From positions 1-43,691 of IMG/VR virus record IMGVR_UViG_3300021478_000007: 43,691 bases of DNA; one strand, 5' to 3'. Shown here in pieces: positions 25,718-31,792 of the stretch. The stretch is from a virus. Within the stretch, counting starts at the first letter, position 1, and every line of letters begins with the position of its first letter. The notes beneath the pieces were generated by a model. That model did no database searches. It was not told the origin of the DNA and worked only from the letters and a program-made list of their open reading frames with translations. The translations under genes were made by a program, and so were the position numbers.

Positions 25718-25830
25718 GAGAGCTTACCTCCACTGAGCCACAAGTATGTGAACAACCACATGCTAGCAGCCCACGCAAGGCAGCCAAGCCAGAACTGCCA
25801 GCGCTTGAGTTCGTGCCAAGGGATTGGCAT
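25711..25830 (-). CDS. Tiny membrane protein (39 aa) with a sequesterable ribosome binding site
   Basis: The reading frame starts at ATG 25830, six bases after GGAGG, and encodes MPIPWHELKRW followed by a Trp/Leu-rich membrane helix (residues 12-34) and a short basic end. Its ribosome binding site is inside the right-hand arm of a 20-bp perfect inverted repeat, so the transcript can fold to hide it. The coding end overlaps the next gene. Small Trp-rich single-helix proteins in early phage regions often act on host membranes, but nothing shows its target here. Confidence 0.6.
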   Translation of the reverse strand: MPIPWHELKRWQFWLGCLAWAASMWLFTYLWLSGGKLSW

Positions 25831-25834
25831 GTCG

Positions 25835-25934
25835 AGCCTCCGACTTGAGCGCTGTGCTCATCCGGACGGAGTAGGTAGCTGAGCTGCTAGCCGTTCCCGC
25901 CGGGCCGGTTTAATCAGCGCTCAAGTCGGAGGCT
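25835..25934 (-). promoter_or_regulatory. Long hairpin: 20-bp perfect inverted repeat enclosing 60 nt
   Basis: Bases 25835-25854 and 25915-25934 are exact reverse complements (one arm AGCCTCCGACTTGAGCGCTG). On the minus-strand transcript the first arm carries CCTCC and the second the GGAGG that serves the 39-residue membrane protein, so the stem would block translation. The 60-nt loop is GC-rich with small palindromes (GCTAGC, AGCTCAGCT). No T-tract follows, so it is not an ordinary intrinsic terminator. The 106-bp gap it fills holds no gene. Confidence 0.8.
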
Positions 25935-25936
25935 TG

Positions 25937-26593
25937 CTACGCCGTCGCTTCTTTCAGTGTTTCAGCGGCCGCTTCCGTGGCCCTTACAAGCTTCGTGGCA
26001 GCCTTCCTGGCCCGCTTTGCAGCCTTGGGTGCGCCGTTGGCCGCAGACTTGGCCTTCTTTGCAGCCTTGGGCTTGGCAGGGGCCTTTTCTACCGCCTTCA
26101 GGGGGCTGGCGTGCCCGCGCAGGACGTTCAACTCGACGCGCTCGCCGTCCTTGTTATACCGCCAAACCTTCCAGCCATCCGCCTGCAACGGCTTGCCCTT
26201 GGCATTGTTTCCAAGGATCTTCTGCGCAGCACTGGAAGGCGAAGTGAACTCTTTTTCGCCCATGCGGATCACGCCGGTGCTCAGCACCTGCGCTTCGTGC
26301 TCCTTTCCGCCACTGTTCATGTAAATCTTGAACGGCGAGTCTACAAACGGCGCGAGGGTCGGCTTGCGGCCTTCGCCCTTGGGCTTCTTTTCCTTCTTTG
26401 TTTTTGCCATTTCATTTTCTCCTATTTGAATTTGCCTTGCTTCCCTAAACTCTTCGCATTTACAGATTTTGAAAGTCGCCGGGTCTTGCTGCCCGCAGCC
26501 CTTGCCGTGTAAGTGCATCCTTGCCTCGTGGCCGCAACGGCATGCCGCTTCCGGCAATACATTCAGTTTGGCGAGCCATGCGTTAGCGGCCAT
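25937..26593 (-). CDS. Zinc-knuckle + DUF4357-like protein with H1-like tail; internal start at 26410
   Basis: ATG 26593 (GGAG six bases upstream) opens a 218-residue frame. Residues 18-50 hold a Cys/His zinc motif (CRCGHEARMH ... CKC). A second in-frame ATG at 26410, preceded by AGGAG at eight bases, starts a 157-residue product, MAKTKKEKK onward, that lacks the zinc part. The shared region has a DUF4357-like element (FTSPSSAAQKILG ... GWKVWRY) and ends with a Lys/Ala-rich tail like histone H1, likely to bind DNA. So one frame may give two proteins. GC content is higher than in the flanking genes. Confidence 0.65.
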   Translation of the reverse strand: MAANAWLAKLNVLPEAACRCGHEARMHLHGKGCGQQDPATFKICKCEEFREARQIQIGENEMAKTKKEKKPKGEGRKPTLAPFVDSPFKIYMNSGGKEHEAQVLSTGVIRMGEKEFTSPSSAAQKILGNNAKGKPLQADGWKVWRYNKDGERVELNVLRGHASPLKAVEKAPAKPKAAKKAKSAANGAPKAAKRARKAATKLVRATEAAAETLKEATA

Positions 26594-26720
26594 TGCTTGC
26601 TCCAAAATACCGTTCCAGTAGAATCACTACCATTGGCCCCGGCTTGCGCTTCTCGCCCCGCGCCAGTTTCTCGACCTTGGCGAAGAGTTTGTCGTCCAAC
26701 TTGATTAGGACCGGCTTCAT
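26583..26720 (-). CDS. Ribbon-helix-helix (Arc/MetJ-type) regulator (45 aa)
   Basis: The frame runs from ATG 26720, overlapping the previous stop as ATGA, to a stop at 26583, inside the start of the next gene. Residues 2-7 form a basic beta strand (KPVLIKL), then helix DDKLFAKVEKLARG, a KRKPGP turn, and helix MVVILLERYFG: the standard layout of a ribbon-helix-helix DNA-binding dimer. Such proteins repress promoters at short operators. The nearby strong promoter at 27756-27783 is an obvious candidate target, although no operator is proven. Confidence 0.7.
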   Translation of the reverse strand: MKPVLIKLDDKLFAKVEKLARGEKRKPGPMVVILLERYFGASNGR

Positions 26721-27748
26721 TGTGCGCATTCCCGTGCAGGCCATTCGGACTGAAATACGTTTAGAATAATTTCTTCCGGCGACTTTGCGACCACGGGGCG
26801 CTTGTAAAAACCAAACTTTGCGTCCTTGTCGCTCGCGGTTACGGTAGCCGTAAATTTCACGTTGTCACCCTTTTCCAAGTTCGCAAAGCGGCTCCCCCAA
26901 ACCTTGCTACCATTATCCAAGCGAATAAGGAGCTTCCATGCGGTAGACTCGCCACCGAAGCGGCTATAGCCGTAAGCAGGCACTTCCACCTCTTTCATTG
27001 AGAGGACCGTGCCGGTCATTTCCACGCGACCTGTAGGCACTGGACCGGCAGCCTCGCGCTCGGCGGCCCGTTCGGCTTCGATAATCGGACGGCGGGCGAT
27101 ATTGGCGATTAGCTTGGAAATAAACGCTTTCTGGGCATCGGAGACGTTGCCGTACTTCACCAGTTTGCCCACGATGTCGCGGATCGTGCGCTCTTCATAC
27201 ATATCGAATTGACGAATGTGGGCCTCGCGATCGCAGGTGCAAGCGTTCTCCGCGCCGTTGTCGTCGCCGAATTGATTCTGGCCAGCGGCCTTGCAGCTCT
27301 CCGCATGCTTTGGATATTCAGCGGTAAATACTTCCCATGCGGCGATCAGGCCAGCGTCAGAAAGAATGGAAATAGCCTTGCGCTTCCCGGCCTGCGCTTC
27401 CCTGGCGTCTGCAAGCTGGCGGCGGAACATATTCATGCGGGATTCGTCCAGCGACATTTCAAGCTTCTGGGCGCAGTTGACGCCGACGCGAATATATTCG
27501 TTTGTTTTGGCATGGTAGAAAAGGGCGAGAAAGATAGCCAGAACGTTGCCGCAAACGTCGCACGATCCACCATGTTCATGATGGCTGTAAATCCCACCCG
27601 TGCGCTCCATGTGGCTCTTGCAGATTTTGCGCTCTTGAAGGATAAATTGCGAGTCACCGAAGCCCTGGATGTTCATCGTCCAAACGGCCACATACTCGTA
27701 ATCGCTGGGGACAATGGCGGATGGCCGGTGAATGTCTGTGCGTTCCAT
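26717..27748 (-). CDS. Zinc- and OB-fold-like early protein, unknown (343 aa)
   Basis: ATG 27748 comes within a few bases of the expected transcription start of a sigma70-like promoter and has no ribosome binding site, so the message looks leaderless. Residues 36-95 hold a Cys/His zinc site (ICKSH ... CDVCGNVLA ... NCAQKL); the middle is a charged helix region with another Cys/His set (CTCDREAH). Residues 245-330 look like an OB-type beta barrel (VEMTGTVLSMKEVEVPAYGY, then GSRFANLEKGDNVKFTATV). Similar proteins occur in phages without an established role. GC content is about 60% in several lines I counted, above the neighbours. Confidence 0.6.
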   Translation of the reverse strand: MERTDIHRPSAIVPSDYEYVAVWTMNIQGFGDSQFILQERKICKSHMERTGGIYSHHEHGGSCDVCGNVLAIFLALFYHAKTNEYIRVGVNCAQKLEMSLDESRMNMFRRQLADAREAQAGKRKAISILSDAGLIAAWEVFTAEYPKHAESCKAAGQNQFGDDNGAENACTCDREAHIRQFDMYEERTIRDIVGKLVKYGNVSDAQKAFISKLIANIARRPIIEAERAAEREAAGPVPTGRVEMTGTVLSMKEVEVPAYGYSRFGGESTAWKLLIRLDNGSKVWGSRFANLEKGDNVKFTATVTASDKDAKFGFYKRPVVAKSPEEIILNVFQSEWPARECAQ

Positions 27749-27755
27749 GCCTGTT

Positions 27756-27783
27756 ACTATATACCCTTCCCAAAGCCTGTCAA
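27756..27783 (-). promoter_or_regulatory. Sigma70-like promoter driving a leaderless-looking transcript
   Basis: On the minus strand TTGACA (27778-27783, a perfect -35) is followed after 16 bases by TATAGT (27756-27761). Transcription should start about 27749-27751, at or within two bases of ATG 27748. The -35 box overlaps the stop codon of the methyltransferase gene. Confidence 0.75.
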
Positions 27784-28457
27784 GAGTTATTTTTATTTAT
27801 TTTTAACTCCTCGCAAGTTGTTGATTCTACGCCAAATAGCACGCTTTGGCTTAGGCGCTTGGCTGCGATCTCGCAATAGCGTTCGTTGATCTCAATGCCA
27901 ACGCAACTCTTGCCAGCGTCCTTACAAGCCTCTAACGTGGTGCCGCTTCCCATAAAGGGATCGAGCACGGTTCTGGCCTTCGGCAAAAAGTTTAAGCACC
28001 ACTTCATTAGATTGACCGGTTTCTGTGTCGGGTGCAGGCGCTTTCCTTTTGTATCCCCGTTCGCAATGTTAAAGCTGAATATACGCAGCGCTCCGAAGTC
28101 GAAGTTTGTCCAGGCCATTTCACCATCTGCAAAGTGCATTCCTCGTATACCCTTATCCCAAATTAGCGGCGTGCGGCAAGGGCCGAGAATGTGCATAAAG
28201 TGATTTCCGCCCCACACTATCATGTTAATAGATGAACGACGTACGAGATGCAATAACTCGGCTTCTGGTATCGTATCCCATTCGTTTATCTCATCGGCTT
28301 CAGACTCAGACAACGAGTTGCCGCCAGTGGCCGACCAGGTGCCTATGCCATACGGCGGATCGGTTAGACACAAATCATAAATGCCAAGTTCCGGCAGCAC
28401 CTCCAGGCAATCGCCGCAATAAATCGTGATGCCTTTTTCTTCGTAATATGGCTTCAT
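27780..28457 (-). CDS. DNA methyltransferase (N6-adenine or N4-cytosine type)
   Basis: I start at ATG 28457, with AGGTGG upstream; a GTG three codons earlier is possible. The 225-residue product has the catalytic motif DPPYG (33-37), HPTQKP (142-147), and the S-adenosylmethionine-binding DPFMGSGTT (166-174), the motif order of the N6_N4_Mtase family (beta class). It lacks a separate target-recognition domain, as usual for small phage enzymes. It probably modifies phage DNA to avoid host restriction. No restriction endonuclease lies next to it, so it is an orphan enzyme. The target sequence cannot be read from the gene. Confidence 0.93.
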   Translation of the reverse strand: MKPYYEEKGITIYCGDCLEVLPELGIYDLCLTDPPYGIGTWSATGGNSLSESEADEINEWDTIPEAELLHLVRRSSINMIVWGGNHFMHILGPCRTPLIWDKGIRGMHFADGEMAWTNFDFGALRIFSFNIANGDTKGKRLHPTQKPVNLMKWCLNFLPKARTVLDPFMGSGTTLEACKDAGKSCVGIEINERYCEIAAKRLSQSVLFGVESTTCEELKINKNNS

Positions 28458-28705
28458 GGCTTCCACCTAAACGGCTCGCCCGGCTCTGTACCTGCGCATT
28501 GCGGGCAATAGTGCGTCAAGCCGCCGTATTCCATCGGCCGCACGCTCCGCAGCCCCGCACGGCCGCAGCGCGGGCAGGCGTCAATGGCGACGCTCGGAAT
28601 CGGCGCAACGCTCGCTAAATTTTTCTCCATCAAGTCGCTCACTGTCTGTGAGTTCTCGCTCTCGAACAGGCTTAGATTCGCTGCTGGTTTTATTCTTCGT
28701 GCCAT
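28454..28705 (-). CDS. Zinc-ribbon protein, unknown (83 aa)
   Basis: ATG 28705 has GGAG seven bases upstream. The C-terminal half is a Cys4 zinc ribbon (CPRCGRAGLRSVRP ... HYCPQCAG). The first 125 bases overlap the preceding gene in another frame; a second ATG at 28630 would shorten the overlap. It is one of several mini zinc proteins here and is of unknown function. Confidence 0.6.
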   Translation of the reverse strand: MARRIKPAANLSLFESENSQTVSDLMEKNLASVAPIPSVAIDACPRCGRAGLRSVRPMEYGGLTHYCPQCAGTEPGEPFRWKP

Positions 28706-28853
28706 ATGCCATCTCCATCTGGGCTACGAGCCCGTGAACTAACTTGCAATGCATGACAATACCTCTGTACGTGCGCACAACTTTCTTGCAGTCGCCGCAG
28801 CGGCAGCGAAAGCCGCACAGCCCTATGTTCTGGGAATATATGGGATCGTACAA
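28581..28853 (-). CDS. C2H2-type zinc-finger protein (90 aa), TTG start
   Basis: TTG 28853 is the start, because a perfect AAGGAGG lies eight bases before it and no ATG precedes the finger. Residues 18-40 are a C2H2-type finger: CGDCKKVV, a basic linker, then MHCKLVHG. I recall similar small finger proteins from other phages. The second half is a charged, unstructured tail encoded where the next gene starts in another frame (125-base overlap). Probably binds DNA or RNA. Confidence 0.6.
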   Translation of the reverse strand: MYDPIYSQNIGLCGFRCRCGDCKKVVRTYRGIVMHCKLVHGLVAQMEMAYGTKNKTSSESKPVRERELTDSERLDGEKFSERCADSERRH

Positions 28854-29017
28854 TGTGGGTACCTCCTTCTGTACGCTGCTGCTCGCTCAGCGCGACGCTT
28901 CTCTAAGCACTCGTTGCATAGCGTGTGGTTTAGCTCGCGCTCGTTGCTGCAATCTCTGCAACGCCATTTCTGGCGCTTCGCGCGGCTGCGGGCTATACGC
29001 TCGGCGTTCGGCGTCAT
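28823..29017 (-). CDS. Arg-rich zinc-binding protein (64 aa)
   Basis: ATG 29017 follows AAAGGAG. The product has CRDCSNERELNHTLCNECLEKRR (C-x2-C ... C-x2-C) framed by Arg-rich helices, a pattern typical of small phage or HNH-like zinc proteins that bind nucleic acid. No catalytic HNH pair is visible. Its end overlaps the TTG-started finger gene. Confidence 0.6.
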   Translation of the reverse strand: MTPNAERIARSRAKRQKWRCRDCSNERELNHTLCNECLEKRRAERAAAYRRRYPHCTIPYIPRT

Positions 29018-29019
29018 TG

Positions 29020-29136
29020 CTATTTCTCCTTTAACCTAAAAAGCCAGAATAGAAAATCTCCAACCTTTATGCGCCAATTTCCGCCACTCGTGGCCCAATC
29101 TACAATTTCAAGTTTTAATCTCTCCACTACTTTCAT
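29020..29136 (-). CDS. Very small early protein (38 aa)
   Basis: ATG 29136 overlaps the primase stop (ATGA) and lies eight bases after a perfect AAGGAGG, strong evidence for translation. The product (MKVVERLKLEIVDWATSGG, then NWRIKVGDFLFWLFRLK) is amphipathic with no membrane-length helix. Its stop lies in the ribosome binding region of the next gene. Not recognised. Confidence 0.6.
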   Translation of the reverse strand: MKVVERLKLEIVDWATSGGNWRIKVGDFLFWLFRLKEK

Positions 29137-30830
29137 TTGCTTTTCCTCCTTACTTCAGCTGCATAGCCGCGAATTGTATCCACTTTCACGTTAATCCCAT
29201 GCTCCAAGAATTTCTCTCGTATTTCCTTGTACGAGAGTCCCGGATCGTGCTCCGTCCATTCTGTATATAGTGCGATGTTCGCGCTTTTGAATTCTTTTTT
29301 CTGCACGTTCGATTTCGTTAATATATCCGGCTGTTCGTCTTGAAGCGGCCCGCACTCTTCTGGGCGCTTCAACATCGCAAAGTCGCCTTCACGTTCTATG
29401 TTTGGACGCCCAATCAATTGAAACGGGCCACACGGCTCGAAGTCACGTGGTTTGACGTTCTGTATGTGAATTACGTTTGCCTTTGCTTCGATTTGTTTTA
29501 TGCCCCAGGCTGTTGCTAGGATTGCGCCCAGTTCTCCGCTGCCACGGATCATGTTCTCCAATGTCATAACTGATTGCTTTCCAAAATCTTTCGCTGAGTG
29601 GAAAAGCGGAACAACCGTCCGCGCTCCGGCACGAAGTAAATTCATTAAATCTTCACTTAAGCCGCGGGCAACTTCACTTGCTGAATTATCATCAGCCTCC
29701 CCAACAAATCGAATCGCAGTATCGACGAAAACGTTTGCGCCTTTCGCGGCGTATAGGATAGCTTTATCGTCTAGCTCCGGTGTCGAACCCTTCGAAAGTG
29801 TACGCACTAACAGCCGGTCGCTGGCTAGCTCATCATAAAGCCCCATCAGTTTTAGCCTATGTTTGAATGGAGTAATCGTTGATTCTGGAATTAAATAGAT
29901 AACTCGCTCGGCGCGTTCCGTGCCAGGAAACCAACCCCACAGCTTCGACGGCCCAAACAGCAGTGCCTTCACAATAGAAAGCGCTACGAATGTTTTACCA
30001 TGCCCACTCAGCCCGGCAATCGCTGTTATCGCATCATGTTGCAAAAATCCTTCTATCGAGAACGAGAGTGGCGGCGCGTGCTCAAATTCTTCGAACGTAT
30101 GGAATATTCCCCGCCAATTATCGGGTGGCTTTTCTTGCCACTCTTCGGCATACTTAACGACAATGGCATAAGCTTCGGCTTGCGGATTCCACTCCGATAT
30201 ATCTTTGTGCGTCTCCGGCACGCGCGCAACGCGCACGCTTGCAGCCTTGTTTTTCAACGAGCGCGCTACTTCCTCTAAATATTGCGCGCCTTTCTCGTCA
30301 TTGTCCGGCGTGATGACTACATGCTTGCCGCGCAAACTCTCCGAATATTCATCTTTCCAATTTCCGGCGCCCATCGGACTAGTCGTTGCCGTGAAGCCAA
30401 GTGCACGCACTGTTTCTGCATCTTTCTCACCTTCGACGATAATTACCTGTTCTGCGGCTATAATCTCTGGTAAGTGATAAAGAACTCTCCGCACACCCTT
30501 CAAGTTCCATACCCAATGCCCGTTTACAGGGTGGCGTTGCGTGAACTCTTTCGGCTCCTTGCGCACGCATTGGAATAATAGTTTCCCTTTCTCGTCTGTG
30601 TAATCATATGCCGCAACTTCAATCGCACCACCTATCGCTTTCAGTACTGCTTCCTGGCTACACCCAGTATGGCAATGGAATAGTATCTTCCCGTTGTCGC
30701 CAACACTAATCGAAAGCGATGGATCGCGGTCGTCGTGCGCCGGGCAGCACGCCATATAACCAGAGCCACGCTTTACAACGTGGTCGAACTTCGCCAAGAC
30801 GGCTTCGAGATTAGATGGAATTTTCGACAT
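29133..30830 (-). CDS. Primase-helicase: CHC2 zinc finger, TOPRIM and RepA/DnaB-like ATPase
   Basis: The 565-residue product combines three parts. A CHC2 zinc site comes first (C29-P-A-H32 ... C53-H-T-G-C57). A TOPRIM domain follows (VEGEKD 132-137, TPDND 174-178) that would hold the metal for primer synthesis. Then a RecA-fold ATPase (Walker A GLSGHGKT 273-280, Walker B VFVD 367-370) like RepA/AAA_25 proteins. The end has a small helical domain (SYKEIREKFLEHGINV). It should prime and help unwind phage DNA and is the main replication protein here. It lies about 300 bp from an iteron-like array that may be its origin. Confidence 0.9.
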   Translation of the reverse strand: MSKIPSNLEAVLAKFDHVVKRGSGYMACCPAHDDRDPSLSISVGDNGKILFHCHTGCSQEAVLKAIGGAIEVAAYDYTDEKGKLLFQCVRKEPKEFTQRHPVNGHWVWNLKGVRRVLYHLPEIIAAEQVIIVEGEKDAETVRALGFTATTSPMGAGNWKDEYSESLRGKHVVITPDNDEKGAQYLEEVARSLKNKAASVRVARVPETHKDISEWNPQAEAYAIVVKYAEEWQEKPPDNWRGIFHTFEEFEHAPPLSFSIEGFLQHDAITAIAGLSGHGKTFVALSIVKALLFGPSKLWGWFPGTERAERVIYLIPESTITPFKHRLKLMGLYDELASDRLLVRTLSKGSTPELDDKAILYAAKGANVFVDTAIRFVGEADDNSASEVARGLSEDLMNLLRAGARTVVPLFHSAKDFGKQSVMTLENMIRGSGELGAILATAWGIKQIEAKANVIHIQNVKPRDFEPCGPFQLIGRPNIEREGDFAMLKRPEECGPLQDEQPDILTKSNVQKKEFKSANIALYTEWTEHDPGLSYKEIREKFLEHGINVKVDTIRGYAAEVRRKSK

Positions 30831-31020
30831 TGACCGAGCGCCCCTGTTGTTGCATATATGCTTCGAGCGAGGCTCGTTCGATCAATATAATGATGGGTGC
30901 AGCCCGAAGCTTTGCCTTTCGGCTCCTGATTCGACGGGCGTTTATAAGATTGTAAAGATGAACTCTTGTGTAACCGCTGAACTTCACTGCTTCAGTAACT
31001 GTCAAATCGGCTGGTAGCAC
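30811..31020 (-). CDS. Excisionase/MerR-like helix-turn-helix protein (69 aa)
   Basis: The start is GTG 31020, with TGGAG eight bases upstream. The product reads as an HTH_17 domain: LTVTEAVKFSGYTRVHLYNL, then a wing INARRIRSRKAKLR and an IIILIERASLEAYMQQ strand-helix. It is the first gene of the early block, 38 bases from the predicted promoter, and overlaps the primase gene by 20 bases. No integrase is present, so an early-block regulator or origin-binding role is more likely than excision. Confidence 0.75.
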   Translation of the reverse strand: MLPADLTVTEAVKFSGYTRVHLYNLINARRIRSRKAKLRAAPIIILIERASLEAYMQQQGRSVNVENSI

Positions 31021-31053
31021 GGCAACGCTCCACGCAAAAGAAAAGCGTTTCGT

Positions 31054-31081
31054 AGTATATAACGTTATACAACGAAGTAAA
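31054..31081 (-). promoter_or_regulatory. Early (leftward) promoter with a 12-bp palindrome over it
   Basis: On the minus strand TTTACT (31076-31081) and TATACT (31054-31059) are 16 bases apart, and transcription would start near 31047. A perfect palindrome, TATAACGTTATA (31058-31069), covers the spacer and touches the -10 box, a natural repressor site. ACGTACGT (31092-31099) lies just upstream of the -35. Confidence 0.55.
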
Positions 31082-31120
31082 GAGTTTTTTTACGTACGTT
31101 TTTAGGCGATTGTGCCCCTA

Positions 31121-31308
31121 GCGTTTTGACGGCGTTTTGACGTTTTGACGAGCACTGTTTTGACGGCGTTTTGACGACTTTTTTTCGAACTCGTCAAAAC
31201 GGGCTTAGTAGCTAGATTCTAAAAGCTTTATAAGGAACGTTTTGACGAAACGCGGCCTTAGGGGGTGAAAACGAGCGTTTTGACGAAGACTTTTTGAGCG
31301 TTTTGACG
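31121..31308. repeat. Iteron-like array: nine copies of CGTTTTGACG
   Basis: Copies on the plus strand start at 31122, 31133, 31141, 31156 (first base T), 31167, 31238, 31276 and 31299, and one is inverted at 31192-31201. The first three are packed end to end. A partial inverted copy (TGAAAACG) is near 31266. The array sits between the early and late blocks, beside the primase gene. It could be a replication origin bound by an initiator or an operator cluster. The TTGACG core also looks like a -35 box, but matching -10 boxes are not evident. Confidence 0.85.
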
Positions 31309-31385
31309 GCGAGTAGATCGTGCCGCAGCTAGCTCTAGCGAGCGCTGCGGGCACTACGAGCTTTCTACTCGGTTCGAGAAAATAC

Positions 31386-31415
31386 TTTACACGTACGTAC
31401 TTTTGCGCGTATAGC
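31386..31415 (+). promoter_or_regulatory. Late (rightward) promoter candidate
   Basis: TTTACA (31386-31391) and TATAGC (31410-31415) are separated by 18 bases. The ACGTACGT palindrome recurs here at 31391-31398, directly after the -35, mirroring its place near the leftward promoter. Transcription would start near 31422, about 47 bases before a strong hairpin and 107 before the first gene. Confidence 0.5.
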
Positions 31416-31468
31416 TTCTAGCAACGTGAAGCCAAACCCCCTACTCCTGGAACGAGAGGCCGCTCAAC

Positions 31469-31495
31469 GGGGCAGCAGCCCACTCCTGCTGCCCC
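31469..31495 (+). terminator. Strong hairpin in the late leader (attenuator-like)
   Basis: GGGGCAGCAG (31469-31478) pairs perfectly with CTGCTGCCCC (31486-31495) around a 7-base loop. A short AATTTT follows five bases later. It sits between the late promoter and the terminase genes. The weak T-tract leaves open whether it stops polymerase, pauses it, or protects the message. Confidence 0.6.
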
Positions 31496-31528
31496 AACCT
31501 AATTTTGCTGAGAGGTAGTACTGGTGAA

Positions 31529-31792
31529 ATGGCACAGGGCAAAACAGATAACCTCGAAGCTTTCGCAAAAAGAATCGAGACGCGGATTCGTAAAGCTCGC
31601 GGCTCTGATGATGGTATGGAGCAGCTTATCTGTCGTCTGCTCACCGGCAACGACGCAAACATCGCAACGAAGCTTGCTGAGAAATGGGTTGAGTGGCGTT
31701 ACGGAAAAGCAAAGCAGGCTGTTGAACTTAGCGCCCCTGGCGGCGGACCACTCGAACATACAATCAGTTTCGAGAATCCCATTGAACGTTAG
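31529..31792 (+). CDS. terS: Small terminase subunit-like protein (87 aa)
   Basis: I prefer ATG 31529 with a GAGAGG site 13 bases before; a TTG eight codons earlier is possible. The product is a short basic, helix-rich protein (ERIEAR-like stretch AFAKRIETRIRKARG, then LLTGNDANIATKLAEKWVEWRYGKAKQ). It lies directly before the large terminase, where the DNA-recognition subunit is normally found. The length is short for the family and no classical HTH is clear, so the call rests mainly on position. Confidence 0.55.
   Translation: MAQGKTDNLEAFAKRIETRIRKARGSDDGMEQLICRLLTGNDANIATKLAEKWVEWRYGKAKQAVELSAPGGGPLEHTISFENPIER

Larger units (their letters stand above)
31021..31528. other. Divergent control region / candidate origin (508 bp, no gene)
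   Basis: This is the only long stretch without a gene. From left to right it holds a ribosome binding site and promoter for the early block, a 12-bp palindrome, ACGTACGT, the nine-copy iteron-like array, a T-rich patch (31178-31186), a second ACGTACGT within the late promoter, and the 10-bp-stem hairpin. The layout is that of a phage switch or origin region. No ORF with a credible start is visible in either direction. Confidence 0.75.

Noticed and set aside
25855-25914. Self-cleaving ribozyme in the loop of the long hairpin
   Set aside because: I looked for hammerhead and HDV-type cores on both strands and could not match the required conserved bases.
30811-31020. The HTH protein as an excisionase with a lysogeny module
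   Set aside because: No integrase, attachment site or CI-like repressor is visible, so only the fold is claimed.
31121-31308. CRISPR array or tandem promoters
   Set aside because: The elements are 10 bp with irregular spacing, too short for CRISPR repeats, and matching -10 boxes after the TTGACG cores are not evident.
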